A DNA stretch of 64,000 bases from Streptomyces smyrnaeus (lineage in GTDB: Bacteria > Actinomycetota > Actinomycetes > Streptomycetales > Streptomycetaceae). Under the pieces are notes generated by a model that was not told where the DNA came from, searched no databases, and saw only the letters and a list, made by a program, of their open reading frames with translations. Location: the NCBI RefSeq assembly GCF_017676345.1, contig NZ_JAFFZM010000009.1:1-64000 (forward strand), read 5' to 3'. Shown piece by piece: positions 17,398 through 25,444 of the stretch (position 1 is its first letter; every line of letters starts with the position of its first letter). The position numbers and the translations under genes are program-made.

Positions 17398-19020
17398 GTG
17401 GCAGCAGCGAACTCATCATCCCGTCCGGCGGACTCACCGCTCCGCAGCCTGATCCCTGCACGTATCGACCGGATGCCCTGGTCCGGCTTCCACACGAAAA
17501 TGATCGCGGCGCTGGGCTGTGCGTGGATCCTGGACGGCCTGGAGATCACGGTCGCCAGCTCGGTCACCTCGGTCCTCACCCGCTCGGAGACACTGGGGCT
17601 CTCCTCCAGCGAGGCGGGACTGATCGCGACCGTCTATCTGATCGGCCAGGTGACGGGTGCGCTCTTCTTCGGGCGGATGGCCGACCGCTTCGGGCGCCGG
17701 AAGCTCTTCCTGCTCACGTTCGGCGTCTATCTGTTCGGCAGCGGGCTGACCGCGCTCACCTACGGCCAGGGGCCGGGCTGGGACGCCTATCTGTATCTGA
17801 CCCGCTTCATCGCGGGAACCGGGATCGGCGGTGAGTACGCGGCGATCAACTCCGCGATCCAGGAGATGATGCCCGCCCGCTTCCGGGGGCGGGTCGACCT
17901 GCTGGTCAACGGCACCTACTGGGCGGGTGCCATGGTCGGCACCGTCGCCGAGCTGATGATCCTCAGCACCTTCGACGAGTCGGTCGCCTGGCGGATCGGC
18001 TTTCTGCTGGGCCCGGTGCTGGGCTTCTCGGTGCTGTTCGTCCGCCGCCATCTGCCGGAGAGTCCCCGCTGGCTGATCATGAACGGCCGGGAGGCCGAGG
18101 CCGAGGCCGCCATCGCCCGGATCGAGTCCGCCGTACGCGGACACGGCAAGAAGCTGCCGCCGGTCGACGAGAAGGACGCCATCGAGATCACCGAGTCGGA
18201 GCACGCCACCTACGTCACGCTGCTGCGGGTGCTCTTCAAGGAGTACCCGAAGAGGGCGGTGCTCGCCTCGACGCTGATGATCACGCAGTCCTTCCTGTAC
18301 AACGCGATCTTCTTCACCTACACCCTGGTGCTGACGAAATTCTATGGCGTCTCCGACAAGGACGCGCCCATGTACCTGCTGGCGTTCGCCGCGGGCAACC
18401 TCGCCGGCCCCATCATCCTGGGGCCGCTCTTCGACATCGTGGGCCGCCGCTGGCTGATCGCGGGGACCTATCTGTTCTCCGGATGCGCGCTGGCGGTCAC
18501 CGCGACGCTGTTCGTCACCGACGTACTGACCGCGACCACCCAGACGATCGCCTGGTGCGTCATCTTCTTCTTCGCCTCGGCCGGTGCCTCCTCCGGCTAC
18601 CTGACCGCGGGGGAGATCTTCCCGCTGGAGGTCCGGGGCAAGGCCATCGCGCTCTTCTTCGCCATCGGCCAGTGCGCCGGAGCCACCGGACCGTACTTCT
18701 ACGGCTGGCTGATCGGCGACGGTACCGAGCGCGGCAGGCTCTACATCGGCTTCCTGATGGGCGCCGTCATCATGGTCGTCGGCGGGCTGGCGGAGACGTT
18801 CCTCGGGGTGGACGCCGAACGCAAGTCCCTGGAGTCGGTCGCCAAGCCGCTCTCGGTGGTGCGGACCTCGGTCGGCGCGGCCCGGCGCCGTACGGTCAAG
18901 AAGCTCAAGAAGCCGGGAGACGATCTGATCCAGCCCGGTGGTGACGGGGCGGTCGGGAAATCGGGAGACGATCCGGACCAGCCCGGCGACGAGCCACGCG
19001 CCGACACCCCCGCGGTCTGA
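17398..19020 (+). CDS. MFS transporter (sugar/metabolite:H+ symporter type)
   Basis: 540 residues from GTG 17398. Twelve transmembrane helices are predicted, with the MFS signature GRMADRFGRRKLFLLTFGVYL after helix 2 and a central cytoplasmic loop (PRWLIMNGREAEAEAAIARI). The MFS repeat recurs as GPLFDIVGRRWLIAGTYLF. The PESPRWL motif is typical of the sugar porter and metabolite-symporter subfamilies. A charged Lys/Asp/Pro-rich C-terminal tail of about 70 residues is cytoplasmic. Substrate unknown. It stands alone between the pheST terminator and the convergent TetR gene. Confidence 0.88.
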   Translation: MAAANSSSRPADSPLRSLIPARIDRMPWSGFHTKMIAALGCAWILDGLEITVASSVTSVLTRSETLGLSSSEAGLIATVYLIGQVTGALFFGRMADRFGRRKLFLLTFGVYLFGSGLTALTYGQGPGWDAYLYLTRFIAGTGIGGEYAAINSAIQEMMPARFRGRVDLLVNGTYWAGAMVGTVAELMILSTFDESVAWRIGFLLGPVLGFSVLFVRRHLPESPRWLIMNGREAEAEAAIARIESAVRGHGKKLPPVDEKDAIEITESEHATYVTLLRVLFKEYPKRAVLASTLMITQSFLYNAIFFTYTLVLTKFYGVSDKDAPMYLLAFAAGNLAGPIILGPLFDIVGRRWLIAGTYLFSGCALAVTATLFVTDVLTATTQTIAWCVIFFFASAGASSGYLTAGEIFPLEVRGKAIALFFAIGQCAGATGPYFYGWLIGDGTERGRLYIGFLMGAVIMVVGGLAETFLGVDAERKSLESVAKPLSVVRTSVGAARRRTVKKLKKPGDDLIQPGGDGAVGKSGDDPDQPGDEPRADTPAV

Positions 19021-19085
19021 GGCGGTGGCGCCCCCGCCCTACCGGCCGCTGTCCTACCGGCCGCCGTTCTGCCCGGAGGACCGGT

Positions 19086-19673
19086 TCACGTATGTCGTGA
19101 AGGTTGGCCGACCTCCCAGGCCGCCTCGATCATCCGGAAGATCTCGTCCACCGCAGCCTCGGGATCGGCCGCCTCCCGCGCCAGTGAATAGGCGTCGATC
19201 ACGAATCTGGCGATGGTCCGGCAGGCCGTCGTGGTCCGGGAGAGACCGGGATCGGCGGCGATGGCCGTCGCCAGCGACTCGGCGTGGCGCAGCCTCATCG
19301 ACTCCTCGTACTTCCGCAGGGCGGGCGATTCGTCGATCATGCGCCGGATCGGGGCGGCCCCGTCCGCCGTGCAGTGCCGTACCAGGGCCAGGATCTCGCG
19401 GCGCAGTGCCGGGATGAGCGGCTCGTGCGGCGCCCGGCCGGTGACCGCCTGGGTGAGGCGCTGCTCGAAGTCCTCGTCCTGCTCGAACACCAGAGCCTCT
19501 TTCGAGGCGAAGTGGGAGAAGAGCGTGGTGACGGCCACGTCGGCCTCGGCGGCCACGTCCCGGATGCCCACCGCGTCGTACCCGCGTTCCGAGAAGAGCT
19601 CCATGGCGGTGTCGGCGATCTTCTGGCGGGTCGCGGCCTTCTTGCGCTCACGGCGTCCGGACGGCACGTTCAT
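19086..19673 (-). CDS. TetR family repressor, divergent to oxidoreductase
   Basis: 195 residues. The N-terminal helix-turn-helix (about 12-58) includes RQKIADTAMELFSERGYDAV followed by VAVTTLFSHFASKEALV, which is the TetR signature. The C-terminal ligand domain is typical in length. ATG 19673 has TAGCGT six bases upstream and no Shine-Dalgarno, so it is probably leaderless. It very likely represses itself and the divergent quinone-reductase gene through the repeats at 19702-19727. The ligand may be an electrophile or quinone, inferred from the neighbour. Confidence 0.9.
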   Translation of the reverse strand: MNVPSGRRERKKAATRQKIADTAMELFSERGYDAVGIRDVAAEADVAVTTLFSHFASKEALVFEQDEDFEQRLTQAVTGRAPHEPLIPALRREILALVRHCTADGAAPIRRMIDESPALRKYEESMRLRHAESLATAIAADPGLSRTTTACRTIARFVIDAYSLAREAADPEAAVDEIFRMIEAAWEVGQPSRHT

Positions 19674-19679
19674 GCCCTG

Positions 19680-19743
19680 ACGCTACCAAATGCAAAAGTG
19701 GAACCGTTTTTTAAAGCTAACCGTTAGTGCTACGGTCGGCCGC
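19680..19743. promoter_or_regulatory. Divergent promoters with TetR operator
   Basis: The rightward -10 TACGGT (19731-19736) ends seven bases before ATG 19744. The leftward -10 TAGCGT (complement of 19680-19685) ends six bases before ATG 19673. Between them AACCGTT occurs twice (19702-19708 and 19719-19725), and CTAAC-C-GTTAG forms an inverted repeat at 19717-19727. A repressor bound here would block both leaderless promoters. Confidence 0.55.
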
Positions 19744-20661
19744 ATGAAGAAAGTGAGCTTCGCCGAGTTCGGCGGTCCGGACGTGCTGCAACTCGTGGAC
19801 GCCGATGAGCCCCACGCCGGTCCCGGTCGGATACGCATCGCCGTACGGGCGGCGGGTGTGAACCCCGTCGACTGGAGAATCCGTGAAGGCCAGTTCCAGA
19901 AGGACCGCCGTACGGCACACGATCCGATCGAGTTGCCCGCCGGTGTGGGGCTCGACGCCGCCGGGGTGGTGGACGAGGTCGGCGAGGGAGTCGAAGGGGT
20001 CGAGATCGGCGACCATGTGTTCGGCGAAGGCTCGAGCACCTATGCCGAGTTCGCCGTGCTGTCGGCCTGGGCGCGGATGCCCGAGGGCCTGACGTTCCAG
20101 GAGGCGGCCGGGTACCCCTCCGTGGTGGAGACCGCGCTGCGCATCCTCCGCGAGGTCGGTGTGCGGTCCGGGCAGACGCTGCTGGTCAGCGGTGCGTCCG
20201 GGGGAGTCGGGTCGGCGGTGCTGCAGATCGCCCGTGCCCGCGGCATCACGGTGATCGGCACGGCCGGGGCCGCGAACCAGGACTATCTGCGGGGCCTGGG
20301 GGCCCTCGCCACGACATACGGCGAGGGGTGGGTCGAGCGGGTGCGGCGGCTCGGCCAGGTGGACGCGGCTCTCGATCTGGCCGGCTCGGGCGTGATCCGC
20401 GAACTCGTCGAGCTGACCGGGGATCCGCTGAAGGTGGTCTCCATCGCCGATCTCGATGCGCCCAGGCTCGGTGTGCGATTCTCCGGCGTGGCCGGGAGCG
20501 TGCCGGCAGCGCTCGCCGAGGCCGCCGACCTCATCTCGCGGGGGAAGCTGCACATCCCGGTCGAGAAGTCTTACTCGCTCGCCGAGGCCGCGGCGGCGCA
20601 CACCGACAGCCAGGCCGGTCACACCCGCGGGCGCCGGGTCATGGTCGTACGAGGCGGATGA
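19744..20661 (+). CDS. NADP-dependent zinc-free quinone oxidoreductase (MDR family)
   Basis: 305 residues from ATG 19744. The GroES-like N-domain contains VRAAGVNPVDWRIREG and the Rossmann domain has LLVSGASGGVGSAVLQIA. Zinc-ligand residues of alcohol dehydrogenases are missing, so it belongs to the quinone reductase/zeta-crystallin branch. It would reduce quinones or enones with NADPH in the cytoplasm. It is divergent from, and probably controlled by, the adjacent TetR gene; a leaderless promoter is likely. It ends at a bidirectional terminator shared with the convergent dehydrogenase gene. Confidence 0.88.
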   Translation: MKKVSFAEFGGPDVLQLVDADEPHAGPGRIRIAVRAAGVNPVDWRIREGQFQKDRRTAHDPIELPAGVGLDAAGVVDEVGEGVEGVEIGDHVFGEGSSTYAEFAVLSAWARMPEGLTFQEAAGYPSVVETALRILREVGVRSGQTLLVSGASGGVGSAVLQIARARGITVIGTAGAANQDYLRGLGALATTYGEGWVERVRRLGQVDAALDLAGSGVIRELVELTGDPLKVVSIADLDAPRLGVRFSGVAGSVPAALAEAADLISRGKLHIPVEKSYSLAEAAAAHTDSQAGHTRGRRVMVVRGG

Positions 20662-20723
20662 GTTCGGAAGTCATCGACCGCACCTGATCCTCCCTGAGAA
20701 CTCCGCAGGCCCCTTCGGACTTC

Positions 20724-20765
20724 GAGGGCCGCTTCCCGCTTCCTGAGCTCCGGGCAGCGGCCCTC
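20724..20765. terminator. Bidirectional terminator between convergent genes
   Basis: GAGGGCCGCT (20724-20733) pairs perfectly with AGCGGCCCTC (20756-20765), with an inner CCCG/CGGG stem. It lies between the oxidoreductase stop and the convergent dehydrogenase stop. Confidence 0.75.
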
Positions 20766-20818
20766 GTCACGCGGTTGCACGGCGATGACCTGACGGACCG
20801 AGCGGAGTTGTCCGCTGC

Positions 20819-21691
20819 TCAGGAGTAGGCGTAGAAGCCGGCGCCCGCCTTGCGGCCCAGCCGGCCGGCGTCGACCATGCGCTGCAGAAGCGGGGGAGCG
20901 GCGTAGAGCGGTTCCTTGAACTCGGCGTACATCGAGTCGGCGACCGAGGCGACGGTGTCGAGGCCGATGAGGTCGGTCAGCTTGAGGGGACCCATGGGGT
21001 GGGCGCAGCCGAGTTCCATGCCGTTGTCGATGTCCTCGCGGCTGGCGATGCCCGATTCGAACATCCGGATGGCGGAGAGCAGGTACGGGATCAGCAGCGC
21101 GTTGACGACGAAGCCGGAGCGGTCCTGCGCGCGGATGGTGTGCTTGCCCAGCACCTGGCCCACCACGGTCTCGGCGCGCTTGACGGTCTCCTCCCCGGTG
21201 GTCAGCGCCGGGATGAGCTCGACGAGCTGCTGCACCGGTGCCGGGTTGAAGAAGTGGATGCCGATGACCTGGTCGGGGCGCGAGGTCGCGACGGCGAGCT
21301 TCACCAGCGGGATCGAGGAGGTGTTCGAGGCCAGGATGGCGTCGGAGCGGGTCACCACCTGGTCCAGTACCTGGAAGATCTCCGTCTTGACCTGCTCGTT
21401 CTCGATCACGGCCTCGACGACCAGGTCCCGGTCGGCGAAGTCGCCCAGGTCGGTGGTGAAGGACAGTCGTTCCAGCGCGTCGTCGCACTCCTGTCGGCTG
21501 ATCTTGCCGCGGTCCGCGGCCTTGCCGAGCGAGTTGACCAGCCGGGTGCGGCCGAGCTCCAGTGCCTCACCGGTGGTCTCCGCGACCATCACCTCCAGGC
21601 CGGACCGCGCGCACACCTCCGCGATCCCCGCACCCATCTGGCCACAGCCCACCACTCCGACGCGTTCCACGCCGGCTACAGACTCCGTCAC
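20819..21691 (-). CDS. 3-hydroxybutyryl-CoA dehydrogenase
   Basis: 290 residues from GTG 21691, preceded by AAAGGCACGAG. The Rossmann NAD site is VGVVGCGQMGAGIAEV near the N-terminus. The catalytic histidine lies in IGIHFFNPAPVQQLVEL and the C-terminal helical domain contains GFVVNALLIPYLLSAIRM. It oxidises (S)-3-hydroxybutyryl-CoA or reduces acetoacetyl-CoA, in butyrate, PHB or fatty-acid metabolism and in supplying butyryl-CoA precursors. The frame is open upstream to 21880, but that part is low-complexity and not homologous. No other beta-oxidation gene is adjacent. Confidence 0.9.
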   Translation of the reverse strand: MTESVAGVERVGVVGCGQMGAGIAEVCARSGLEVMVAETTGEALELGRTRLVNSLGKAADRGKISRQECDDALERLSFTTDLGDFADRDLVVEAVIENEQVKTEIFQVLDQVVTRSDAILASNTSSIPLVKLAVATSRPDQVIGIHFFNPAPVQQLVELIPALTTGEETVKRAETVVGQVLGKHTIRAQDRSGFVVNALLIPYLLSAIRMFESGIASREDIDNGMELGCAHPMGPLKLTDLIGLDTVASVADSMYAEFKEPLYAAPPLLQRMVDAGRLGRKAGAGFYAYS

Positions 21692-22015
21692 CTCGTGCCT
21701 TTCGCTGAATTTCACGGTCCGTGGCGAACCCGTCCCGGATGTCTGAGGGCGCCGGGACGCGCCGCCTCGCCGCCCGACGTTACCTGTGCGGGAACGACAG
21801 GGGGCGGGCGGGGGCGAAAGGTCCTTTATGTGCGGAAGGCGGGCTCGCTGCCGCGCGGAGCACCAGAACGGCGCCCGCACCGTGTGCGGGCGCCGCAGCG
21901 GAAGGGGCCACGGAGGTCACGGGGCCGAGGGGCCGATGGCGGTCGAAGGGCCGGGCCGGAAGGGAGCGGGTCCCGTGCCGGCCCGGTCCCCAAGGCCGGC
22001 GCTTCGCCGGGAGGC
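21692..22015. other. Intergenic region with one strong hairpin
   Basis: A 324-base stretch between the dehydrogenase start and the DUF1918 stop, both on the minus strand. Apart from the terminator at 21869-21895 it holds no convincing gene. It must contain the dehydrogenase promoter, but no clear -35/-10 pair was found. Confidence 0.5.
21869..21895 (-). terminator. Terminator after the DUF1918 gene
   Basis: CGGCGCCCGCAC and GTGCGGGCGCCG form a perfect 12-base stem with the loop CGT. It lies about 120 bases beyond the DUF1918 stop. Confidence 0.65.
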
Positions 22016-22222
22016 TCAGCCCTTCTCGCCCTGCTTCTCCGGGCGTCCCCGGACGACGGAATCGGGGCCGGGGGAGACCACGGCCTCGTGGCCGTCGTCG
22101 TAGCGCACTCGGTACGGGGGCTCGCCCCTGGTGCCCATCACCTCGACGATCTCCGCCGTACGGTCGTGCTGCCCCACGGTCCTTCCGTGCATCAGCAGTT
22201 GGTCGCCTGTGTTCGCTCGCAT
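22016..22222 (-). CDS. DUF1918 small protein
   Basis: 68 residues, nearly entirely the DUF1918 (SH3-like barrel) domain: GDQLLMHGRTVGQHDRTAEI, then PYRVRYDDGHEAVVSPGPDS. This length is normal for the family, which is abundant in actinobacteria and of unknown function. It is predicted to be soluble. It lies 27 bases downstream of the EamA transporter gene on the same strand and may be co-transcribed with it. Confidence 0.88.
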   Translation of the reverse strand: MRANTGDQLLMHGRTVGQHDRTAEIVEVMGTRGEPPYRVRYDDGHEAVVSPGPDSVVRGRPEKQGEKG

Positions 22223-22249
22223 GACACATGCCCTCCTGTTCGGCGGTGG

Positions 22250-23314
22250 TCAGGCGCGGCTGCGCTGTACGACCACGATGCACACCAGCACGGCGAGCGC
22301 CGCCGCCGGCGCGGCGGGAGACAGCCGCTCACCGAGTAGGAGCACCGCCCACACCAGCGTAAGCAGCGGCTGCGCAAGTTGCACCTGGCTGGTTCGGGCC
22401 ACTCCGGCCAGCCCCATGGCGCGGTACCAGAACAGCAGCCCCACGAACTGGGAGCACACCGCGCTCCACACCAGGCCCGGCACCGAGTGCGCGGTCAGCG
22501 TGACCGGCTCGTACGCCAGAGCGAGAGCGGCGCCGACCGCGGACACCGGGAGACAGCCCACCAGCGCCCACCCGATCACCTCCAGCGCGGGCAGCTCCCG
22601 CGCCAGCCTGCCGCCCTCCGCGTACCCGGCGGCGCAGATCAGCAGCGCCCCGCACAGATAGAGGTCACCGATGCCGGGGGCGCCGCCGCTCTGGTACAGC
22701 GCGAACGCGACCACCACGGCGGCGCCCGCGAGCGCCGCCACCCAGAACAGCGGAGCGGGCCGGGACCCGGTGCGCAGCGACGAGTAGAGGGCCGTCGTCA
22801 GCGGGAGCAGGCCCACGACCACCGCGGCGTGCGAGGTGGTGGAGGTCTGCAGGGCGAGTGTGGTCAGCAGCGGGAACCCGATCACGACCCCGGAGGCGGC
22901 GAGCGCGAGCCCGACCCAGTGTTGCCGAGCCGGAGCCGGTATCCGCCGCACCGCGAGCACGGCACCGGCGACGAGCCCCGCGAGAACGCCGCGCAGCGCT
23001 GTCGACGTCCATGGACCGAACCCCTCCAGTGCCCAGCTGGTCGCGGGAAACGTCAGCGAGAAGAGCACGACCCCGAGGACGGCGAACACGACACCGGTGC
23101 GCGCGGCCGGGGCGGTGGGCGCGGCCGGGCGCCGTTCCGTGGCGGATCCGACGGTGGCGGACGGTGGCGGGTGGGCTGCCGACCGGGGCGGAGCGCTGGG
23201 GGAGGGGGCCGGTGCCGGGCCGGTGGCCGGGCTCCTGAGTGCGGTCCCTGCGGGCCCTCCCGTGGCCGGGTCCGCTATCTCCGCGTGGCGAGTAGCGCTA
23301 TCGTGTTCTCTCAT
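22250..23314 (-). CDS. EamA/DMT family transporter, divergent to MocR gene
   Basis: 354 residues as drawn from ATG 23314, with ten transmembrane helices arranged as two EamA repeats. Residues 1-72 are a disordered Pro/Ala-rich stretch before helix 1 (RTGVVFAVLGVVLFSLTFPA). The drawn ATG overlaps the divergent regulator's ATG, and the disordered segment covers the probable regulator operator. A later GTG near helix 1 is therefore a plausible true start. DMT permeases export or import amino acids and small metabolites. Pairing with a divergent MocR regulator is a recurrent arrangement that suggests amino-acid or PLP-vitamer traffic. Confidence 0.85.
   Translation of the reverse strand: MREHDSATRHAEIADPATGGPAGTALRSPATGPAPAPSPSAPPRSAAHPPPSATVGSATERRPAAPTAPAARTGVVFAVLGVVLFSLTFPATSWALEGFGPWTSTALRGVLAGLVAGAVLAVRRIPAPARQHWVGLALAASGVVIGFPLLTTLALQTSTTSHAAVVVGLLPLTTALYSSLRTGSRPAPLFWVAALAGAAVVVAFALYQSGGAPGIGDLYLCGALLICAAGYAEGGRLARELPALEVIGWALVGCLPVSAVGAALALAYEPVTLTAHSVPGLVWSAVCSQFVGLLFWYRAMGLAGVARTSQVQLAQPLLTLVWAVLLLGERLSPAAPAAALAVLVCIVVVQRSRA
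23273..23304 (+). promoter_or_regulatory. Candidate MocR operator and -10 box
   Basis: CGCTATC occurs as a direct repeat at 23273-23279 and 23296-23302, 23 bases apart. MocR/PdxR regulators typically bind direct repeats. The second copy overlaps the possible -10 TATCGT (23299-23304), which ends eight bases before ATG 23313. Confidence 0.4.
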
Positions 23315-24773
23315 GGCAGAGCGTAGCAGTGTTGCCGAACTGGCCGCTTGGCTGCGGGGGGAGCTGGATCGCTACTCTCCGGGAGCGAAGCTCCCTTCCA
23401 GTCGGGCCCTGGTCGAACGGTTCCGGGCCAGCCCGGTCACCGTGTCCCGGGCGCTGGCCGTGCTGGCGGCCGAGGGGCTGGTGGTCACCCGTCCCGGAGC
23501 CGGCGCCTTCCGCGCCGAGCCGCGGCAGCCGCACAGCGAGCTCCACGGGCGGGGCGACACCTCCTGGCAGGAGGTGGCCCTGAGCGCCGACGCCTCCCCC
23601 GACCAGGTGCCCCGCAGCGTCGACGCGAGCGGGGTGACGACGACACTCGACGCACCGCCGCCCGGCGTACTCGAACTGGGCGGCGGCTATCTGCCGTCCG
23701 GCCTCCAGCCGGAGAAGGCCCTCGCCGCCGCACTCGCCCGGGCCGGACGCCGCCCGGGAGCGTGGCGACGGCCGCCCCTCGAAGGCGTGGAGGAGCTGCG
23801 CGGCTGGTTCGCCCGGGAGATCGGCGGACCGGCGGGTCCGGTCTCCGCCGGGGACGTGCTGGTCACCGCGGGCGGACAGGCGGCGCTGACCACCGCGCTG
23901 CGGGCGCTCGCGCCCCCGGGCGCCGCCGTGCTCGTGGAATCCCCCACCTACCCCGGCATGCTCGCCGCCGCACGCGCCTCGGGGCTGCGCCCCGTCCCGG
24001 TGCCGGTCGACACCCGGGGAGTGCGGCCCGAACTGCTGGCGGACGCCTTCCGGGCCAGCGGCGCCCGGGTCTTCGTCTGCCAGCCGCTGTTCCAGAACCC
24101 GACCGGCGCCGTGCTCGCACCCGACCGCCGCCGCGAGGTGCTGCGGGTGGCGAGGCAGGCGGGAGCCTTCGTGATCGAGGACGACTTCGCCCGGCACCTC
24201 GCGCACGAGGACGCCGGGCCGCTCCCGGCCACGCTGCGCGCCGAGGACCCGGACGGCGTGGTCGTCCACGTCTGCTCGCTGACCAAGGTCACCTCGCCGA
24301 ACCTGCGGGTCGGCGCACTGGCCGCACGCGGACCCGTACTGGAGCGGCTGCGCGCCATCCAGATCGTCGACAGCTTCTTCGTGCCCCGGCCGCTCCAGGA
24401 AGCGGCGCTCGAACTCGTGGGCGCCCCGGCCTGGCCCCGTCATCTGCGGACCGTCGCCGCCGAGCTGCGTACCCGCCGCGAACTGATGCTCACCGCGCTC
24501 GCCGCCGAACTGCCCGCACTGGAGCTCGCCCACGCCCCGCGCGGCGGCCACCACCTGTGGCTGCGGCTCCCCGACGGGACGGACGAACACGCGCTGAGCG
24601 CGGCCGCACTGCGCGCCGGAGTCGCGGTCGCGCCCGGCCGCCCCTACTTCGCCGCCGAGCCCCCGGCCCCCTATCTGCGGCTCGCGTTCGCGCCCGCTGC
24701 GGCCGAGGGCGACATCGTGGAGGGGGTGCGCCGCCTCCGTGCGGCCTGCGCCGAGGTGCTGCCGGAGAGCTGA
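23313..24773 (+). CDS. MocR/PdxR-type GntR-aminotransferase regulator
   Basis: 486 residues from ATG 23313. The N-terminal winged helix (about 5-70) reads LPSSRALVERFRASPVTVSRAL and AAEGLVVTRPGAGAF. A linker leads to a fold-type I aminotransferase-like domain (about 120-480), with NPTGAVLAP, VIEDDFARHL and the PLP lysine segment CSLTKVTSPNLRVGAL. These proteins sense PLP-amino acid adducts and control vitamin B6, GABA or amino-acid genes. Its likely target is the divergent EamA gene, whose start codon overlaps its own. No Shine-Dalgarno is present; it may be leaderless. Confidence 0.9.
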   Translation: MAERSSVAELAAWLRGELDRYSPGAKLPSSRALVERFRASPVTVSRALAVLAAEGLVVTRPGAGAFRAEPRQPHSELHGRGDTSWQEVALSADASPDQVPRSVDASGVTTTLDAPPPGVLELGGGYLPSGLQPEKALAAALARAGRRPGAWRRPPLEGVEELRGWFAREIGGPAGPVSAGDVLVTAGGQAALTTALRALAPPGAAVLVESPTYPGMLAAARASGLRPVPVPVDTRGVRPELLADAFRASGARVFVCQPLFQNPTGAVLAPDRRREVLRVARQAGAFVIEDDFARHLAHEDAGPLPATLRAEDPDGVVVHVCSLTKVTSPNLRVGALAARGPVLERLRAIQIVDSFFVPRPLQEAALELVGAPAWPRHLRTVAAELRTRRELMLTALAAELPALELAHAPRGGHHLWLRLPDGTDEHALSAAALRAGVAVAPGRPYFAAEPPAPYLRLAFAPAAAEGDIVEGVRRLRAACAEVLPES

Positions 24774-24865
24774 CACGCGCGCCGACGCCCGTCGAGCGGG
24801 CGCGTACGGTCAACTCCCGGAAAACTCCCGGGTGTACGACTCTCGAACACCCGGCCGTGCGGCTC

Positions 24866-24871
24866 TACTCT
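24866..24871 (+). promoter_or_regulatory. -10 box for leaderless histidine phosphatase-like gene
   Basis: TACTCT ends six bases before ATG 24878. There is no Shine-Dalgarno sequence. Confidence 0.4.
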
Positions 24872-24877
24872 CACCGC

Positions 24878-25444
24878 ATGCACGTGCGTATGACGCTGCT
24901 CGCCGCCGGCCGCAGCTCCATTGGAGCGGACGTGCGCTTCGACGACGACCGGTCGCTGGACGCCGCCGGGTGGGAGGAGGCCGTCCGGAGGGCTCCCACG
25001 CTCTCCCACCTGGCGGCGGCCCAGCTGCGCTACTGCTCACCGTCGACCCGCTGCCGCGAGACAGGGGCCGTCCTCGGCCTCAGTCCGCTCGCCCAACCGG
25101 CTCTGCTCGACTGGGACATGGGCCGCTGGCGCGGCGCCACCCTCACCGAGGTGACCGTGCGCGAGCCGGAGGCCGTGCACCAGTGGCGCACCGACCCGCG
25201 ATCGGCCCCGCACGGCGGGGAGTCCCTGCTGACCTTCATCCGCCGGATCGGCGGCTGGCTGGACACCCGGCCGGTGGCGGCGGGCGAGTGGGCGGTCGCC
25301 GTCACCGAACCCTCCATAGTGCGGGCGGCGCTCTGCTACGTACTCAAAGCACCACCGCACACCTACTGGCACCTGGACGTCCAGCCGCTCGCCACCCTCA
25401 CGCTCACCGGGCTCACGGGTGACTGGCGGCTGGAGCTGCGGTGA
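24878..25444 (+). CDS. Histidine phosphatase-fold protein lacking catalytic histidines
   Basis: 188 residues. Scaffold motifs of the phosphoglycerate mutase-like fold are recognisable: YCSPSTRCRETGAVLGL, the LDWDMGRWRG equivalent of LxExxxGxWEG, and HGGESLLTFIRRIGGWLD. The N-terminal RHG motif is replaced by AAGRSS and the second catalytic VTHGG motif by VTEPS, so both active-site histidines are missing. It is therefore probably a non-catalytic member, perhaps a binding or regulatory protein. Leaderless start inferred. Its stop directly abuts the stop of the convergent gene. Confidence 0.78.
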   Translation: MHVRMTLLAAGRSSIGADVRFDDDRSLDAAGWEEAVRRAPTLSHLAAAQLRYCSPSTRCRETGAVLGLSPLAQPALLDWDMGRWRGATLTEVTVREPEAVHQWRTDPRSAPHGGESLLTFIRRIGGWLDTRPVAAGEWAVAVTEPSIVRAALCYVLKAPPHTYWHLDVQPLATLTLTGLTGDWRLELR

